A stretch of DNA of 64,000 nucleotides, taken from the NCBI GenBank assembly GCA_039193455.1, contig JBCCWO010000006.1:62001-126000 (forward strand), given 5' to 3'. Made by a program: the position numbers and the translations under genes. The DNA comes from JBCBGF01 sp039193455. GTDB taxonomy: Bacteria; Pseudomonadota; Alphaproteobacteria; Rhodobacterales; Rhodobacteraceae. Shown here in pieces: positions 44,514-53,171 of the stretch. The notes under the pieces are model-generated. The model saw only the letters and a list, made by a program, of their open reading frames with translations. It was not told the DNA's origin and searched no databases. How positions within the stretch are numbered: position 1 is the first letter of the stretch; each line of letters begins with the position of its first letter.

Positions 44514-45183
44514 CACTGCCCGCTTCCCGGACCTGTTCGACAAAATGGACGCCCTGATTGCGAGCGCCCGGCGTTGTTTTGACCAGGGGCTGCAGACGAA
44601 TGCCGGGGGCAACCTGTCGGTTCGTCTGGACGCCCGCGATGCGATCATCATCAAACCGTCCGGCATTGGCTTCGCCGAATGTCGCCGCGACAACCTGCAA
44701 GTTGTCGAACTCTCAGGGACCATCCTGCCCGGCGCCGAGGGGCTCAAGCCGTCCAAGGATCTCGACTTTCACCTCGACCTCTACCGCATCCGCGACGACA
44801 TCAACGCAATCGTCCATTGCCACAGCCCCTGGGCAACCGGATACGCCAGCGCCGGCATTGAGATCCCTTGTTTGACCGTCCAAACCATCGAAAAGATCGG
44901 GCGCATGCCGCTTATCCCGCTGTCTGCCAATGGCGGGCCACAGACCGATGTTGAGATCAGCCCCGTGTTTCGCGATGTGGACGTGCGGGCCGCAGTGCTT
45001 GCAAACCATGGGACTATTGGCGTCGGCAAGACGCTGATGGCAGCGCAATACCTCGCTGAGATCATCGAAGAGACCGCGCATATTGCCTTTGTACGCGATA
45101 CGCTGATGGCGGCGCATGGTAAGCAGTTGGCGGATCTGCCAAGCTATGGCACCGCGGCCGACGCGAAGGCCGCCATGTCGTAG
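44506..45183 (+). CDS. Class II aldolase/adducin-family protein (225 residues)
   Basis: Fuculose-phosphate-aldolase-like: QTNAGGNLSVRLDARDAIIIKPSGIGF (phosphate-binding loop), the zinc His residues in VHCHSPWATGYA and LANHGTIGVG, and the catalytic acid expected in ELSG. Second class II aldolase of the locus and last gene of the importer operon. Substrate unknown; decarboxylase or epimerase activity is also possible in this family. Confidence 0.86.
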   Translation: MADTARFPDLFDKMDALIASARRCFDQGLQTNAGGNLSVRLDARDAIIIKPSGIGFAECRRDNLQVVELSGTILPGAEGLKPSKDLDFHLDLYRIRDDINAIVHCHSPWATGYASAGIEIPCLTVQTIEKIGRMPLIPLSANGGPQTDVEISPVFRDVDVRAAVLANHGTIGVGKTLMAAQYLAEIIEETAHIAFVRDTLMAAHGKQLADLPSYGTAADAKAAMS

Positions 45184-45198
45184 CCGGCGGCCACGCCG

Positions 45199-46404
45199 TC
45201 AGAGGCTGACAAAGAACTGGATGACGATTGCGTTGGCCAGATCGACAAAGAAGGCCGACACGAGCGGTAAGATCACGAAGGCCAATGGGGACGGCCCATA
45301 GCGTTTGGTGACGGCGGTCATGTTGGCAATCGCCGTGGGCGTGGCCCCCAACGCAAAGCCGCCAAACCCCGCCGACAGCACCGCCGCGCGGTAATTGCGG
45401 CCCATTGCCGGAAACAGGACACAGATGCAAAACGCCAGCGCCAACAGCACTTGCAAACCGATGACGACAAAGAGCGGCCCTGCCAAGCCCGCCAACGTCC
45501 AGAGCTGCATGCTCATGAGCGAGATGGCGAGGAAAACGCTGAGTGCGAACTCCGAGATCAGGGCAAGAACCGGCGTGCCGCGCACCTCTGGCAGCTTTGG
45601 CAACACGTAAGGTTGCAGATTCGCCAGTACGATACCGGCGATCAGGCACGGCACGAAAAGGGGTAGGCGGATGCCCACGTCCAAAATGACCTGATGCGAG
45701 AAATACCCGATGATGACCGCGAGGTGGATCGTGACCATCGCCTGCATGAAGCCCACGTAATCTAGGTTTGCTTGCGCCGAGTCGTCGAAACCCACGCCGA
45801 CGACAGGGTCTGCATCCGCATCCCGCGGCTCAAGCTTGTTGCCTTCGATAAGAAAGCGCGCAATCGGACCGCCGATCAGGGCAGCGAAGATCAGGCCAAG
45901 GGTGGCGGCCGCCACCCCGATCTCGGCCGCGCCTTCGACCCCGCGCGCCGCAATCTCGGGCCCCCAGGCGATGGCGGTGCCGTGTCCCCCAATGAGCGCC
46001 GCGGAGCCGACCAGTACCGATGCCGAAGGTGGCATGCCAAAGAGCGATACGCCCGCGAGCGCGACCACGTTCTGAAGCACCATGAAGAGGATCGTCAGCA
46101 CGAGGAGGATCAGCAACGGTTTGCCACCCCGAACCAGATCGGAAACCCGTGCGTTCAAACCGATCGTCGTGAAGAAAACCACCAGTAGATGGTCGCGGGT
46201 GTCCAGCTCGAACGCGACCGAGCGCTGGGCAATCGCAACGAACGCCCAAACCGCAAGCGCCGCTGCAAAGCCACCAGTCACCGGTTCGGGAATGTTAAAA
46301 TCCCGCAGAACACGAATGCGTTTTGTGAGTGCTGCCCCGGCAAAGTAGACGATCATGCCAAGGGTAAAGGTGATGAAATCCGGAACTGTCAGAGCATCAG
46401 ACAT
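45199..46404 (-). CDS. gltS: Sodium/glutamate symporter family transporter
   Basis: 401 residues with about ten helices in two inverted halves. GltS features: VPDFITFTLGMIVYFAGAALTKRI, FFTTIGLNARVSDLVRGGKPLL, GHGTAIAWGPEIAARGVEGAAEIGVAAATLGL (the conserved GGHGTA/P loop) and GFALGATPTAIANM in the second half. Imports glutamate or a related dicarboxylate with Na+. A GC-rich hairpin lies just upstream and no clear Shine-Dalgarno precedes the ATG. It is convergent with the aldolase gene. Confidence 0.88.
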   Translation of the reverse strand: MSDALTVPDFITFTLGMIVYFAGAALTKRIRVLRDFNIPEPVTGGFAAALAVWAFVAIAQRSVAFELDTRDHLLVVFFTTIGLNARVSDLVRGGKPLLILLVLTILFMVLQNVVALAGVSLFGMPPSASVLVGSAALIGGHGTAIAWGPEIAARGVEGAAEIGVAAATLGLIFAALIGGPIARFLIEGNKLEPRDADADPVVGVGFDDSAQANLDYVGFMQAMVTIHLAVIIGYFSHQVILDVGIRLPLFVPCLIAGIVLANLQPYVLPKLPEVRGTPVLALISEFALSVFLAISLMSMQLWTLAGLAGPLFVVIGLQVLLALAFCICVLFPAMGRNYRAAVLSAGFGGFALGATPTAIANMTAVTKRYGPSPLAFVILPLVSAFFVDLANAIVIQFFVSL

Positions 46405-46430
46405 GTCAAATTGGTGCTTGCTTGAAGGCC

Positions 46431-46462
46431 GCCGCGGGCCGCCAAGTCAGACGGCCCGCGGC
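46431..46462 (-). terminator. GC-rich hairpin upstream of the GltS-type gene
   Basis: GCCGCGGGCC (46431-46440) and GGCCCGCGGC (46453-46462) form a perfect 10-bp stem with a 12-base loop, 171 bases past the epimerase stop and 27 bases before the transporter start. It could end the epimerase transcript or lie in the transporter leader. Confidence 0.45.
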
Positions 46463-46632
46463 AAACCTCGGGATGGGTGTACACAGTTCGAGTTCTATCA
46501 CGGGGATAGCTGGCGCGCACAGGACACGACAGCGCGTTGAAAATCCGCTCACCCACATTCCAATGGGAAGCGTCGTGCCATGCGGGCCCCCTGCCCCGCG
46601 TGCCAATAAAGTGCCGGTCTGCAGGATAGACG

Positions 46633-47520
46633 CTAGCCGGAAAGCTCCGTCCGCCAGCTATGTTTGGGCGCAAAACCCAGCATCTCTTTTGCCTTCTTGT
46701 TGGCGTAGAACGTCTCAGTGCTGTCCATCTCCGCCACGGGCACACCCGCATAGTAGCGTTCCACAAGCGCCTGCGTCGTCAAATCCACCGAGTGGTCATC
46801 ATTAGAGACGTTAAAGATCTCAAACCCAAGGCCATCGGTGTTCAAACAGCACTCCACCATCTGCCCAAGATCTCGTGCGTCGATATACGCAAAGATGTTG
46901 CGGCGACGGAGGTCCGGGTTTGCAACGTAGCCGGGAAAGTCGCGCGCGTATTCATGCGGCTCGATCACGTTGTTGATGCGCAATCCGTAGATGTCAAAGC
47001 CAGAGCGGCGCTGGAACGACCGCGCCGTGACTTCGTTCACGACTTTCGACATGGCATAGCTGTCTTCCGGAACCACGGGGTGTTCTTCGTCGATAGGCAG
47101 GTACTCGGGCTTGCGCTCTCCATCGGCAAAGCAGATCCCGTAGGTGGTCTCAGACGACGCAAAGATAATCTTGCGAACACCGAACTTCACGGCGGCATCG
47201 ATGACGTTGTACGTCCCAAGCGTGTTAACCCGGTAGCATTCATTGTCCGAGGTCATCAGCAGGCGCGGAACGGCCGCAAAGTGGACAACGGCATCGAAGG
47301 TTGGAACGCCCGTGCCCGGCTCCAACTCATCGTATCCGGCATAGGCCCCGAAGATGTCGTACATCTGGCCTGCATCGGTGATGTCTGCCAACCGGTCACT
47401 CACCCCCGGATGGCCCAAGGCGACTTTGTCAACATTCAAGACGCGGTGCCCGCGCTCGGCCAGAAAGGCGACGGCGTGGCGACCCGCCTTGCCCGATCCG
47501 CCGGTGAAGAGAATTCGCAT
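46633..47520 (-). CDS. NAD-dependent epimerase/dehydratase (extended SDR)
   Basis: 295 residues. Rossmann motif GGSGKAGRHAV at the N-terminus (Gly pattern slightly modified from GxxGxxG), VVHFAAVPRL, SSETTYGICF and the catalytic YAMSK. The middle (ERKPEYLPIDEEHPVVPEDSYAMSK) is typical of sugar-nucleotide epimerases, but uronate dehydrogenases look similar. Substrate not assigned. It follows the PhyH-like gene by 160 bases on the same strand. Confidence 0.85.
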   Translation of the reverse strand: MRILFTGGSGKAGRHAVAFLAERGHRVLNVDKVALGHPGVSDRLADITDAGQMYDIFGAYAGYDELEPGTGVPTFDAVVHFAAVPRLLMTSDNECYRVNTLGTYNVIDAAVKFGVRKIIFASSETTYGICFADGERKPEYLPIDEEHPVVPEDSYAMSKVVNEVTARSFQRRSGFDIYGLRINNVIEPHEYARDFPGYVANPDLRRRNIFAYIDARDLGQMVECCLNTDGLGFEIFNVSNDDHSVDLTTQALVERYYAGVPVAEMDSTETFYANKKAKEMLGFAPKHSWRTELSG

Positions 47521-47644
47521 GTCGCTGTTATCCTTCGCTTTCTTAGGTTGCGTTGGTGCCTTTGCCGGTCCCGCGTGCGCTCAAAGCGGGTTGGGCCGGT
47601 CTTGTATTTGTGGCTATCCGGCAGACTGGTCGGCGACCTCAGCC

Positions 47645-47666
47645 GACCGCCCCGGTGGGGGCGGTC
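47645..47666 (-). terminator. Hairpin after the PhyH-like gene
   Basis: GACCGCCCC (47645-47653), four-base loop, GGGGCGGTC (47658-47666): a perfect 9-bp stem 17 bases beyond the dioxygenase stop. No clear T-run on the minus strand. Confidence 0.5.
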
Positions 47667-47682
47667 GATCTTTGACACTGCC

Positions 47683-48864
47683 TCAGGCGGCCTGTCGGTT
47701 TTTGAGTGCGGACAAGGACGCCGCAAACGCCGCGCCAGATGCGCCCTGCTCAACGGCCTCTCGCAAAAGATCGGCCTGGCTTGCCGGCGCGTTGCCGCCG
47801 ACCGGAGGATCGGTGTCGAGGTTTGTGGGAAACGGATACCCCTCGGCGCAAGCCGCAATGGCCGCGTGCACCTCGGCCTTGCTCAACCGCCCCGCCTGTT
47901 TCAGCGCGATGAGCGCGGGCAGCACCGCTTCGGACATTGCCGCCCGGTCCACTGCTTCCATGGCACGTCCGAACGCCGAAGACACCTGAAGCAAGTTCAC
48001 CAGCCGCAGCGTATCCGCGCTTCGGTTTTCGCCCGCCGCGTGAAACAGGGCTGGATTGAAGAACACAGCATCCCCCTTCTCAAGCGGCAGCTGCACATAG
48101 TTCTCTTCGAACCATGCCCGGTGATCATCCTGGTGGAAGGCCAGATAGCCCGGACCGTAGAGCTGCGAAAACGGCAGCAATTTGGTTGGCCCGCTTTCCA
48201 CATCCATGTCGCAATGTGCCACGGCGCCCTGCAGGGTTAGTGTTGCCGTCACCTCATGGGCATGAACCGGATAGGACGCCGCGTTGTCCGCTGTTTGAAA
48301 TCCCAAGTGATAGTCACGATGGGCCTGTTGGGCTTGACCGCCGGGGCGGACCTGATTGACCTGTGCGGTCATCTGATAGTTCGGCCCCAACCAAGCTTCA
48401 GCTGCCGCTGCGATCGCCGTATTGCCAAAGTACAGCGCAAAGTTTTCGGGGTCCCGCAGGCAGTGTTTCTGAAGCGAGTTCCAGATGCGATCATTTGCAC
48501 CGCTTGCAGCGAAGTGGTCGCCTTTGCCTGCGCTACCGGCGCGTTCTGCGGCAATGATCTCTCTGAACACTTCCGTTGCGCGATCGATGGGCGCTGTCTC
48601 GGCATAGGCACGCTTGAGCACGATGACCCCCGCAACGCTGCGCAACACGTGCGCCCATTCGGCCAACAGCTGTCGCCGCTGTGCGGGATCCTCAAGACAC
48701 GGCGCCAAGTGGGCCATGTCGTATAGCGGGATGTTGTGTTCGATAGCCGACGCGGCGGGCACCGCATCGGCCCGGAGGTTCTGGGACGTCAGCACCTTGA
48801 ATTCATCGAGGTCGCAGGACTCGCGATCGAAATACCCGATATATCCAAACTGACGATCCACCAT
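47683..48864 (-). CDS. Phytanoyl-CoA dioxygenase (PhyH)-family protein
   Basis: 393 residues from the ATG at 48864 (GGAGGAAAAC upstream). Fe(II)/2-oxoglutarate dioxygenase of the PhyH group: the HxD of the iron triad is in QQAHRDYHLGFQ, and the distal His with the oxoglutarate-binding Arg is in LFHAAGENRSADTLRLVNL. Hydroxylates an unknown small molecule. The downstream epimerase and upstream sugar importer suggest a carbohydrate or polyol-derived substrate, without proof. Confidence 0.83.
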   Translation of the reverse strand: MVDRQFGYIGYFDRESCDLDEFKVLTSQNLRADAVPAASAIEHNIPLYDMAHLAPCLEDPAQRRQLLAEWAHVLRSVAGVIVLKRAYAETAPIDRATEVFREIIAAERAGSAGKGDHFAASGANDRIWNSLQKHCLRDPENFALYFGNTAIAAAAEAWLGPNYQMTAQVNQVRPGGQAQQAHRDYHLGFQTADNAASYPVHAHEVTATLTLQGAVAHCDMDVESGPTKLLPFSQLYGPGYLAFHQDDHRAWFEENYVQLPLEKGDAVFFNPALFHAAGENRSADTLRLVNLLQVSSAFGRAMEAVDRAAMSEAVLPALIALKQAGRLSKAEVHAAIAACAEGYPFPTNLDTDPPVGGNAPASQADLLREAVEQGASGAAFAASLSALKNRQAA

Positions 48865-49053
48865 GTTTTCCTCCATTGATGTGGGTCGCGGTGTAGCCCC
48901 ATGCGGGACCGGTGAAGCTAGGGGGTGATGCGCAGTCTGGTCGTGCCGTTCGTCTGGCTGCCAGGGCGCAATTGCGTGATCAGGGCCTGTCGGGGTCTCC
49001 TTGTCTTTGCAGGGTTGTGCCCACTAAGTCCGCATCAAAGCGTTTAACTCGCC

Positions 49054-49119
49054 GGGTCGCGAGGAGCGCCGTGGGCAACCCACTCGCGACCCTGCCTGCC
49101 TGCCACGGGAGGTGGCAGG
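49054..49119 (-). terminator. Double hairpin behind the ribose/fructose-type ABC operon
   Basis: Just past the ATPase stop: CCTGCCAC/GTGGCAGG (49099-49106 with 49112-49119, 8 bp, loop of 5), then GGGTCGCGAG/CTCGCGACCC (49054-49063 with 49083-49092, 10 bp, loop of 19). Likely the 3' end of the operon transcript. The rest of 48865-49142 shows no gene. Confidence 0.6.
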
Positions 49120-49142
49120 TACAGGCGAAAGGCAGCTGTTCC

Positions 49143-49961
49143 TCAGACCGTACCGCCAAGGGACCCTTCGAGCTCGGCCATCTCCTGACCACCGGCCATC
49201 AAGTCCTGAAGCTGTTCGGGCGAGATCTCGCCCCGCGTCGCGGTCCCGAGCGTTTTGCCGCGGTTGAGAACCGTGAAGCGATCCCCCACCGCCAGCGCGT
49301 GGCGGACGTTGTGGCTGATAAAGACCACACCGACGCCCTGCTTACGAACGCGGTCGATCGTGGCCAGCACGTTCGACGTCTGGCGCACGCCCAGCGCCGA
49401 GGTGGGTTCGTCCAGGATCAGGATCTTTGCACCGAAGTAGACCGCGCGCGCGATGGCCACCGTCTGCCGTTCCCCACCCGACAGGGTGCCAACCGCCTGG
49501 TCCGGGGCCCGGAGGTTGATGCCCATCTTGCGCATCTCCTCCATGGTCGCGGCGTTCATCTTCTCATTGTCCATGCGCTTGAACGGGCCGCTTCCTGTCG
49601 TGGGCTCGCGTCCCATGAAGAAGTTTCGGGTCACGCTCATCAGCGGGATCATCGCCAGATCCTGGAACACGGTGGCGATGCCCGCCTCCATCGCGTCGCG
49701 TGGGGTGGCGAAGTCCATCTTCTTTCCTTCGAAAAGGATCTCCCCTTTCGTCGGTTGATGTACCCCCGACATCGTCTTGATGAAGGTCGACTTGCCCGCG
49801 CCGTTGTCACCCAGCAGGCAATGACATTCGCCGGGTCTGACATCGAAGCTGACCCCGGCCAACGCGATGATGTTGCCAAAGTGTTTTTCGATGTTCTTCA
49901 TTTGGACGATGGGCGCAGAGTTCGGTGCGTCACCGTGGTGGAACTTGGTGTCCTCGGTCAT
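49143..49961 (-). CDS. Sugar ABC transporter ATP-binding protein (FrcA-like, single domain)
   Basis: 272 residues with one ATPase domain: Walker A GDNGAGKSTFIKTMSGVHQPTKGEI, signature LSGGERQTVAIARAVYFGAKILILDEPTSALG, H-loop ISHN. Unlike RbsA/MglA (two domains, about 500 residues) it has a single domain, as in fructose importer FrcA. It works with the permease and binding protein upstream. The nearby IolG-like gene and operators suggest inositol as an alternative ligand. Confidence 0.9.
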   Translation of the reverse strand: MTEDTKFHHGDAPNSAPIVQMKNIEKHFGNIIALAGVSFDVRPGECHCLLGDNGAGKSTFIKTMSGVHQPTKGEILFEGKKMDFATPRDAMEAGIATVFQDLAMIPLMSVTRNFFMGREPTTGSGPFKRMDNEKMNAATMEEMRKMGINLRAPDQAVGTLSGGERQTVAIARAVYFGAKILILDEPTSALGVRQTSNVLATIDRVRKQGVGVVFISHNVRHALAVGDRFTVLNRGKTLGTATRGEISPEQLQDLMAGGQEMAELEGSLGGTV

Positions 49962-49962
49962 A

Positions 49963-51072
49963 TCAGCGCTCCCCCGTTACGCGCTTGCGAATAGCGTTGT
50001 TGAACAGAACGGCGATCAGAAGCATCCCGCCGAGGAAGACCTGAAACCAGTCCTGATCAAACCCGGTGTAGGTGAGCCCGATCACAACCATGCCGAAGAT
50101 GATCGCCCCGAAGAACGCGCCGATGGCCGAGCCGTAGCCGCCTGTCAGCAGGCAGCCACCGATCACGGCGGCGATGATGGCTTCAAACTCTTTCTGGAAC
50201 CCACGCCGCGCGTCTGTTGAGCCTGCGTCCATGACCGTGATGATCGCAACCATCGCTGCACAGCATGCCGTGACCATGAAGAGTGAGATTTTCACCTTCC
50301 GGACGGGCACGCCCGAGTTCGTTGCCGCATTGGCATCGCCCCCGGCCGCAAAGATCCAGTTTCCGACCGGTGTTCTGAGCAGAACCCAGGTGGCCACAAG
50401 TGCCACGACCAGGAACCAGATGATCTCAATCGGGATTCCGGGGACCTTTGGCGTGCCGTTGTTGAATGTCTCAACCAGGCCGCGCTCAGCGAGCCACGTG
50501 AAGAGGCCCGGGAATGCATCGCCTGAGAAGAACGGCGCGAGCCAGTCGTCTTCGACCGCGTCACGAACACCGCGAAGCTGGGTCGACCCACCTGTGGCAA
50601 GTTTCAGACCCACAAGCGAGAGACCACGCAGGATGAAAAGAAATGCCAGCGTGACGATGAAAGAGGGCAATCCGGACCGGATCACGATGACCCCGTTAAT
50701 GGAGCCGACCGCGGCCGCAAAAACGAACGTCGCGGGAATAGAGATGAACAACGGCAGTCCGAAGGTGACGGTCGCAGCGGCAAAGAACAGTCCTGAGAAG
50801 GCCACCATCGATCCGATGGACAGGTCAAACTCACCACCGATCATCAAGAGCGCGGCCCCAATCGCAAGGATACCGAGCTGTGCGGCGGGTGTCATGAAGT
50901 TCATAAAGCCCGACAGCGTGAACATCGCGCTATCCGCAGTAATGAGGAAAAAGATCGTTACGAGGACAACACCGGCGATGGCCCCCAACTCGGGGCGTTT
51001 CATCATGCGAGAGCCAAAGCTCTCTGCTTTCAGTCGTTCATCGACGACCTGCTCTGGCGTAGTATCCGACAT
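49963..51072 (-). CDS. Sugar ABC transporter permease (RbsC/FrcC type)
   Basis: 369 residues with eight to ten helices. Motifs of the ribose-type permease family: MTPAAQLGILAIGAALLMIGGEFDLSIGSMVAFSGLF, LPSFIVTLAFLFILRGLSL, and EAIIAAVIGGCLLTGGYGSAIGAFFGAIIFGMV. A large periplasmic insert at about 165-215 separates helices. Two bases precede the ATPase start. Confidence 0.92.
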   Translation of the reverse strand: MSDTTPEQVVDERLKAESFGSRMMKRPELGAIAGVVLVTIFFLITADSAMFTLSGFMNFMTPAAQLGILAIGAALLMIGGEFDLSIGSMVAFSGLFFAAATVTFGLPLFISIPATFVFAAAVGSINGVIVIRSGLPSFIVTLAFLFILRGLSLVGLKLATGGSTQLRGVRDAVEDDWLAPFFSGDAFPGLFTWLAERGLVETFNNGTPKVPGIPIEIIWFLVVALVATWVLLRTPVGNWIFAAGGDANAATNSGVPVRKVKISLFMVTACCAAMVAIITVMDAGSTDARRGFQKEFEAIIAAVIGGCLLTGGYGSAIGAFFGAIIFGMVVIGLTYTGFDQDWFQVFLGGMLLIAVLFNNAIRKRVTGER

Positions 51073-51103
51073 GGTGGTCTCCTCCCGTGACCTTTTGAAT
51101 AGA

Positions 51104-51137
51104 AAGGGCCGTGGCGCGGTCCCACGCCACGGCCCTT
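51104..51137 (-). terminator. Intercistronic hairpin after the sugar-binding protein gene
   Basis: AAGGGCCGTGGCG (51104-51116) and CGCCACGGCCCTT (51125-51137) form a perfect 13-bp stem with an 8-base loop, 23 bases after the binding-protein stop and 32 bases before the permease start. Probably causes higher expression of the binding protein than of the membrane components. Confidence 0.65.
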
Positions 51138-51159
51138 CCTTGCGGTAAGGTGGTGTGGC

Positions 51160-52080
51160 TTAGCGAATGCCCTGCGCCGAAAGCTCGATCACTTGCGCAG
51201 CCTTATCAGCCGTCACCAGGTTCGGACCGGACGGGACGTTGCCGCCAGGCATCAGACCGTAGTTCGCGGTGTTGGCCAGGAACACGACCGGCAGATAGCC
51301 TTGCAGGAACTGTTGCTGGTCGATGGCGAAGGCCGCGTCGCCGCCCGCGATGGATTCAAGGAAGCTTGCCGACAGGTCAAATGAGGCCACGTTCACGTCG
51401 CGACCCGAGCTTTGAGCGGCGTTGACCGCAGGTTCACCGGCGAGGCTCGCGCCCAGCGCCATCACCGTGTCGATCGCTTCGTTCGAGGCCAGAGCCGCCG
51501 AAACCTTGGATTCGATTTCCGCAGGATCGTTGCCAGTGGGCAGAACCTCGACCGTGCCACCAAAGCCTTCAGCAAAGCCCGAGCAACGCAGGTCGAGCGC
51601 GACGTTACCAACCTCGTGGTTGACGCAGACCGCCGTCGTACCGCCCATCTCAGCAAGCTTGGCACCAGCGGCGACACCGGCGTCATATTCTGACTGACCG
51701 ACATGCAGGCTAACGCCGAGGCTCGCCGCAACGTCCGAGCCCGAGTTCATCGAGATGACCGGAATGCCCGCAGCAACAGCACGCTCGATCGAGGGCCCGA
51801 GGGCGTCACCATCGGGGATGGAGACAACAAGGCCATCGGGCTCCTGGTTCACCGCCGCATCGATCAGCTGGCTCATGGCCACCATGTCAAAGGTCTCAGG
51901 TGCGCGATAGTCGACGTTAGCACCGGTGTGTTCGGCAGCCAGGTCGACGCCGTTCTTCACGACCGACCAGAACGGGTCATTTGCTTGTCCGTGGCTGACC
52001 ACGATGATGTCCTGCGCCATGGCTGGCGCAGCGACGCCAAGAGCCGCGGCAAACGCGGCCGTTTTCAGAAACTTGGTCAT
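51160..52080 (-). CDS. Sugar ABC transporter substrate-binding protein (RbsB-like)
   Basis: 306 residues, signal peptide FLKTAAFAAALGVAAPAMAQ. Periplasmic-binding fold of the LacI/RbsB type: IIVVSHGQANDPFWSVVKNGVDLAAEHTGANVDYRAPETFDM, then PDGLVVSIPDGDALGPSIERAVAAGIPVISMNSGSD, and DQQQFLQGYLPVVFLANTANYG near the C-terminus. First gene of the transporter unit after the RpiR regulator; an IolR-like site lies 90 bases upstream of the start. Ligand probably a cyclitol or sugar. Confidence 0.92.
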   Translation of the reverse strand: MTKFLKTAAFAAALGVAAPAMAQDIIVVSHGQANDPFWSVVKNGVDLAAEHTGANVDYRAPETFDMVAMSQLIDAAVNQEPDGLVVSIPDGDALGPSIERAVAAGIPVISMNSGSDVAASLGVSLHVGQSEYDAGVAAGAKLAEMGGTTAVCVNHEVGNVALDLRCSGFAEGFGGTVEVLPTGNDPAEIESKVSAALASNEAIDTVMALGASLAGEPAVNAAQSSGRDVNVASFDLSASFLESIAGGDAAFAIDQQQFLQGYLPVVFLANTANYGLMPGGNVPSGPNLVTADKAAQVIELSAQGIR

Positions 52081-52169
52081 ATTACCTCCCTAGACCTATA
52101 TGGGGTCTCCCGCCCCCTAAGAGCGCGGCTAGTGCCTTACGCCCACTCCTTGCCTCGTTGAGACAAAAT

Positions 52170-52183
52170 GGAATATTTATTCC
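52170..52183. promoter_or_regulatory. IolR-like operator upstream of the sugar-binding protein gene
   Basis: GGAA-TATTTA-TTCC, a near-perfect palindrome, fits the GGAA-N6-TTCC element reported for the RpiR-type inositol regulator IolR of Sinorhizobium. It lies in the 127-base gap between the RpiR gene and the ABC operon; a second copy is at 53087-53100. Confidence 0.6.
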
Positions 52184-52207
52184 GTTACGTCCGAATCGGA
52201 CAACCTG

Positions 52208-53038
52208 TCAAGTCGGTTCGCTGAGCCCCCTTACCGCTACAGCCAGCGCTGTTGTGAGCGTGATAGAGGCGTTCAACGCCCGAAAGCCACTCACCTCATC
52301 TTCCCGCGCAATCAACAGCTCCAACGCGTATTCAGCAATCGGACACTTTTCCGTGTCGGTCAAACAGTAGACGGGAATGCCGCGTTGCGAAACCGTCTCT
52401 GCCAAACGGACTGTTTCTTCCGAGAATGGCGCATAGGTTGCGGCGAACAAAACGTCGCTCTGGTAGATCGATTTGCCGGAGCTTAACATCCCCGCCCCGT
52501 AGTGGAGCTGTGCCGGAACGCCCATCTGATCGAAGATGTAGGCCATGCTGCTGACGACGGAAAAGGCCCGCCGCAACCCAACAAGGTGCACGGTGCGCGC
52601 AGCGGCCATCCCATGGGCGATCCGGTCAAGCCCGTCATTCGTCACGGTATTCGCGAGAGCCATCAGAGACTTGTGCCCTGCCTCTCCGAAATCTGCCAGA
52701 AGACGCCCGGTCCCGACCGCGCCCTCTTCGCGCAGGTTGGCCAATCGCTTGTCATAGTCGGGTCGGAAGTCGGTAAACCGCGCCCGAAACAGAGACTGCA
52801 TCTCGGTATAGCCGGAAAAACCCAGCGCCTGGCAAAACCGGATGTAGGCAGATGGCGCAACATCACAGGCGCCTGCCATCTCAGATACGGTGGATACAGC
52901 GATCAGGTGGAGATGTCGGCGCGTGAAGCCAGCGCACTGTTTCAGGCGTTTTGGTAGGCCGTCATTCACAGCATCCAGCCGTTCGATCACCTCGGCAACG
53001 CTGCCGGGCGCGCTCTGAATACGGAGCTGCTCGTTCAT
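52208..53038 (-). CDS. MurR/RpiR-family transcriptional regulator, IolR-like
   Basis: 276 residues from the ATG at 53038 (GGAG upstream). A frame running back to 53611 is only the shadow of the divergent gene. N-terminal RpiR HTH (IERLDAVNDGLPKRLKQCAGF through VSEMAGACDVAPSAYIRFCQALGFSGYTEMQ), then a SIS domain (ARTVHLVGLRRAFSVVSSMAYIFDQM; SDVLFAATYAPFSEETVRLAETVSQRGIPVYCLTD) that senses phosphorylated ligand. Flanked by two GGAA-N6-TTCC sites and divergent from an inositol-dehydrogenase-like gene, it is probably a repressor of cyclitol use. Confidence 0.88.
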   Translation of the reverse strand: MNEQLRIQSAPGSVAEVIERLDAVNDGLPKRLKQCAGFTRRHLHLIAVSTVSEMAGACDVAPSAYIRFCQALGFSGYTEMQSLFRARFTDFRPDYDKRLANLREEGAVGTGRLLADFGEAGHKSLMALANTVTNDGLDRIAHGMAAARTVHLVGLRRAFSVVSSMAYIFDQMGVPAQLHYGAGMLSSGKSIYQSDVLFAATYAPFSEETVRLAETVSQRGIPVYCLTDTEKCPIAEYALELLIAREDEVSGFRALNASITLTTALAVAVRGLSEPT

Positions 53039-53086
53039 GGCTGTCTCCATCTTGACAGCGGCACCATAGCAGCAGACTAGAGAATT

Positions 53087-53100
53087 GGAACAAATATTCC
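53087..53100. promoter_or_regulatory. IolR-like operator in the RpiR/dehydrogenase divergent region
   Basis: GGAA-CAAATA-TTCC, matching GGAA-N6-TTCC, in the 133-base region between the divergent RpiR and Gfo/Idh genes, where it could control both promoters. Confidence 0.6.
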
Positions 53101-53171
53101 GCCGAAATCGACGCCGCTGTACCTTTGCGAGGGACGGCGTGAAGGTGATCTCGGCCTTTGGGAGGAACACG

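Noticed and set aside
46660..48240. 526-codon plus-strand frame across the epimerase and dioxygenase genes
   Set aside because: Antisense to two well-supported genes and spans their gap; no recognisable domain.
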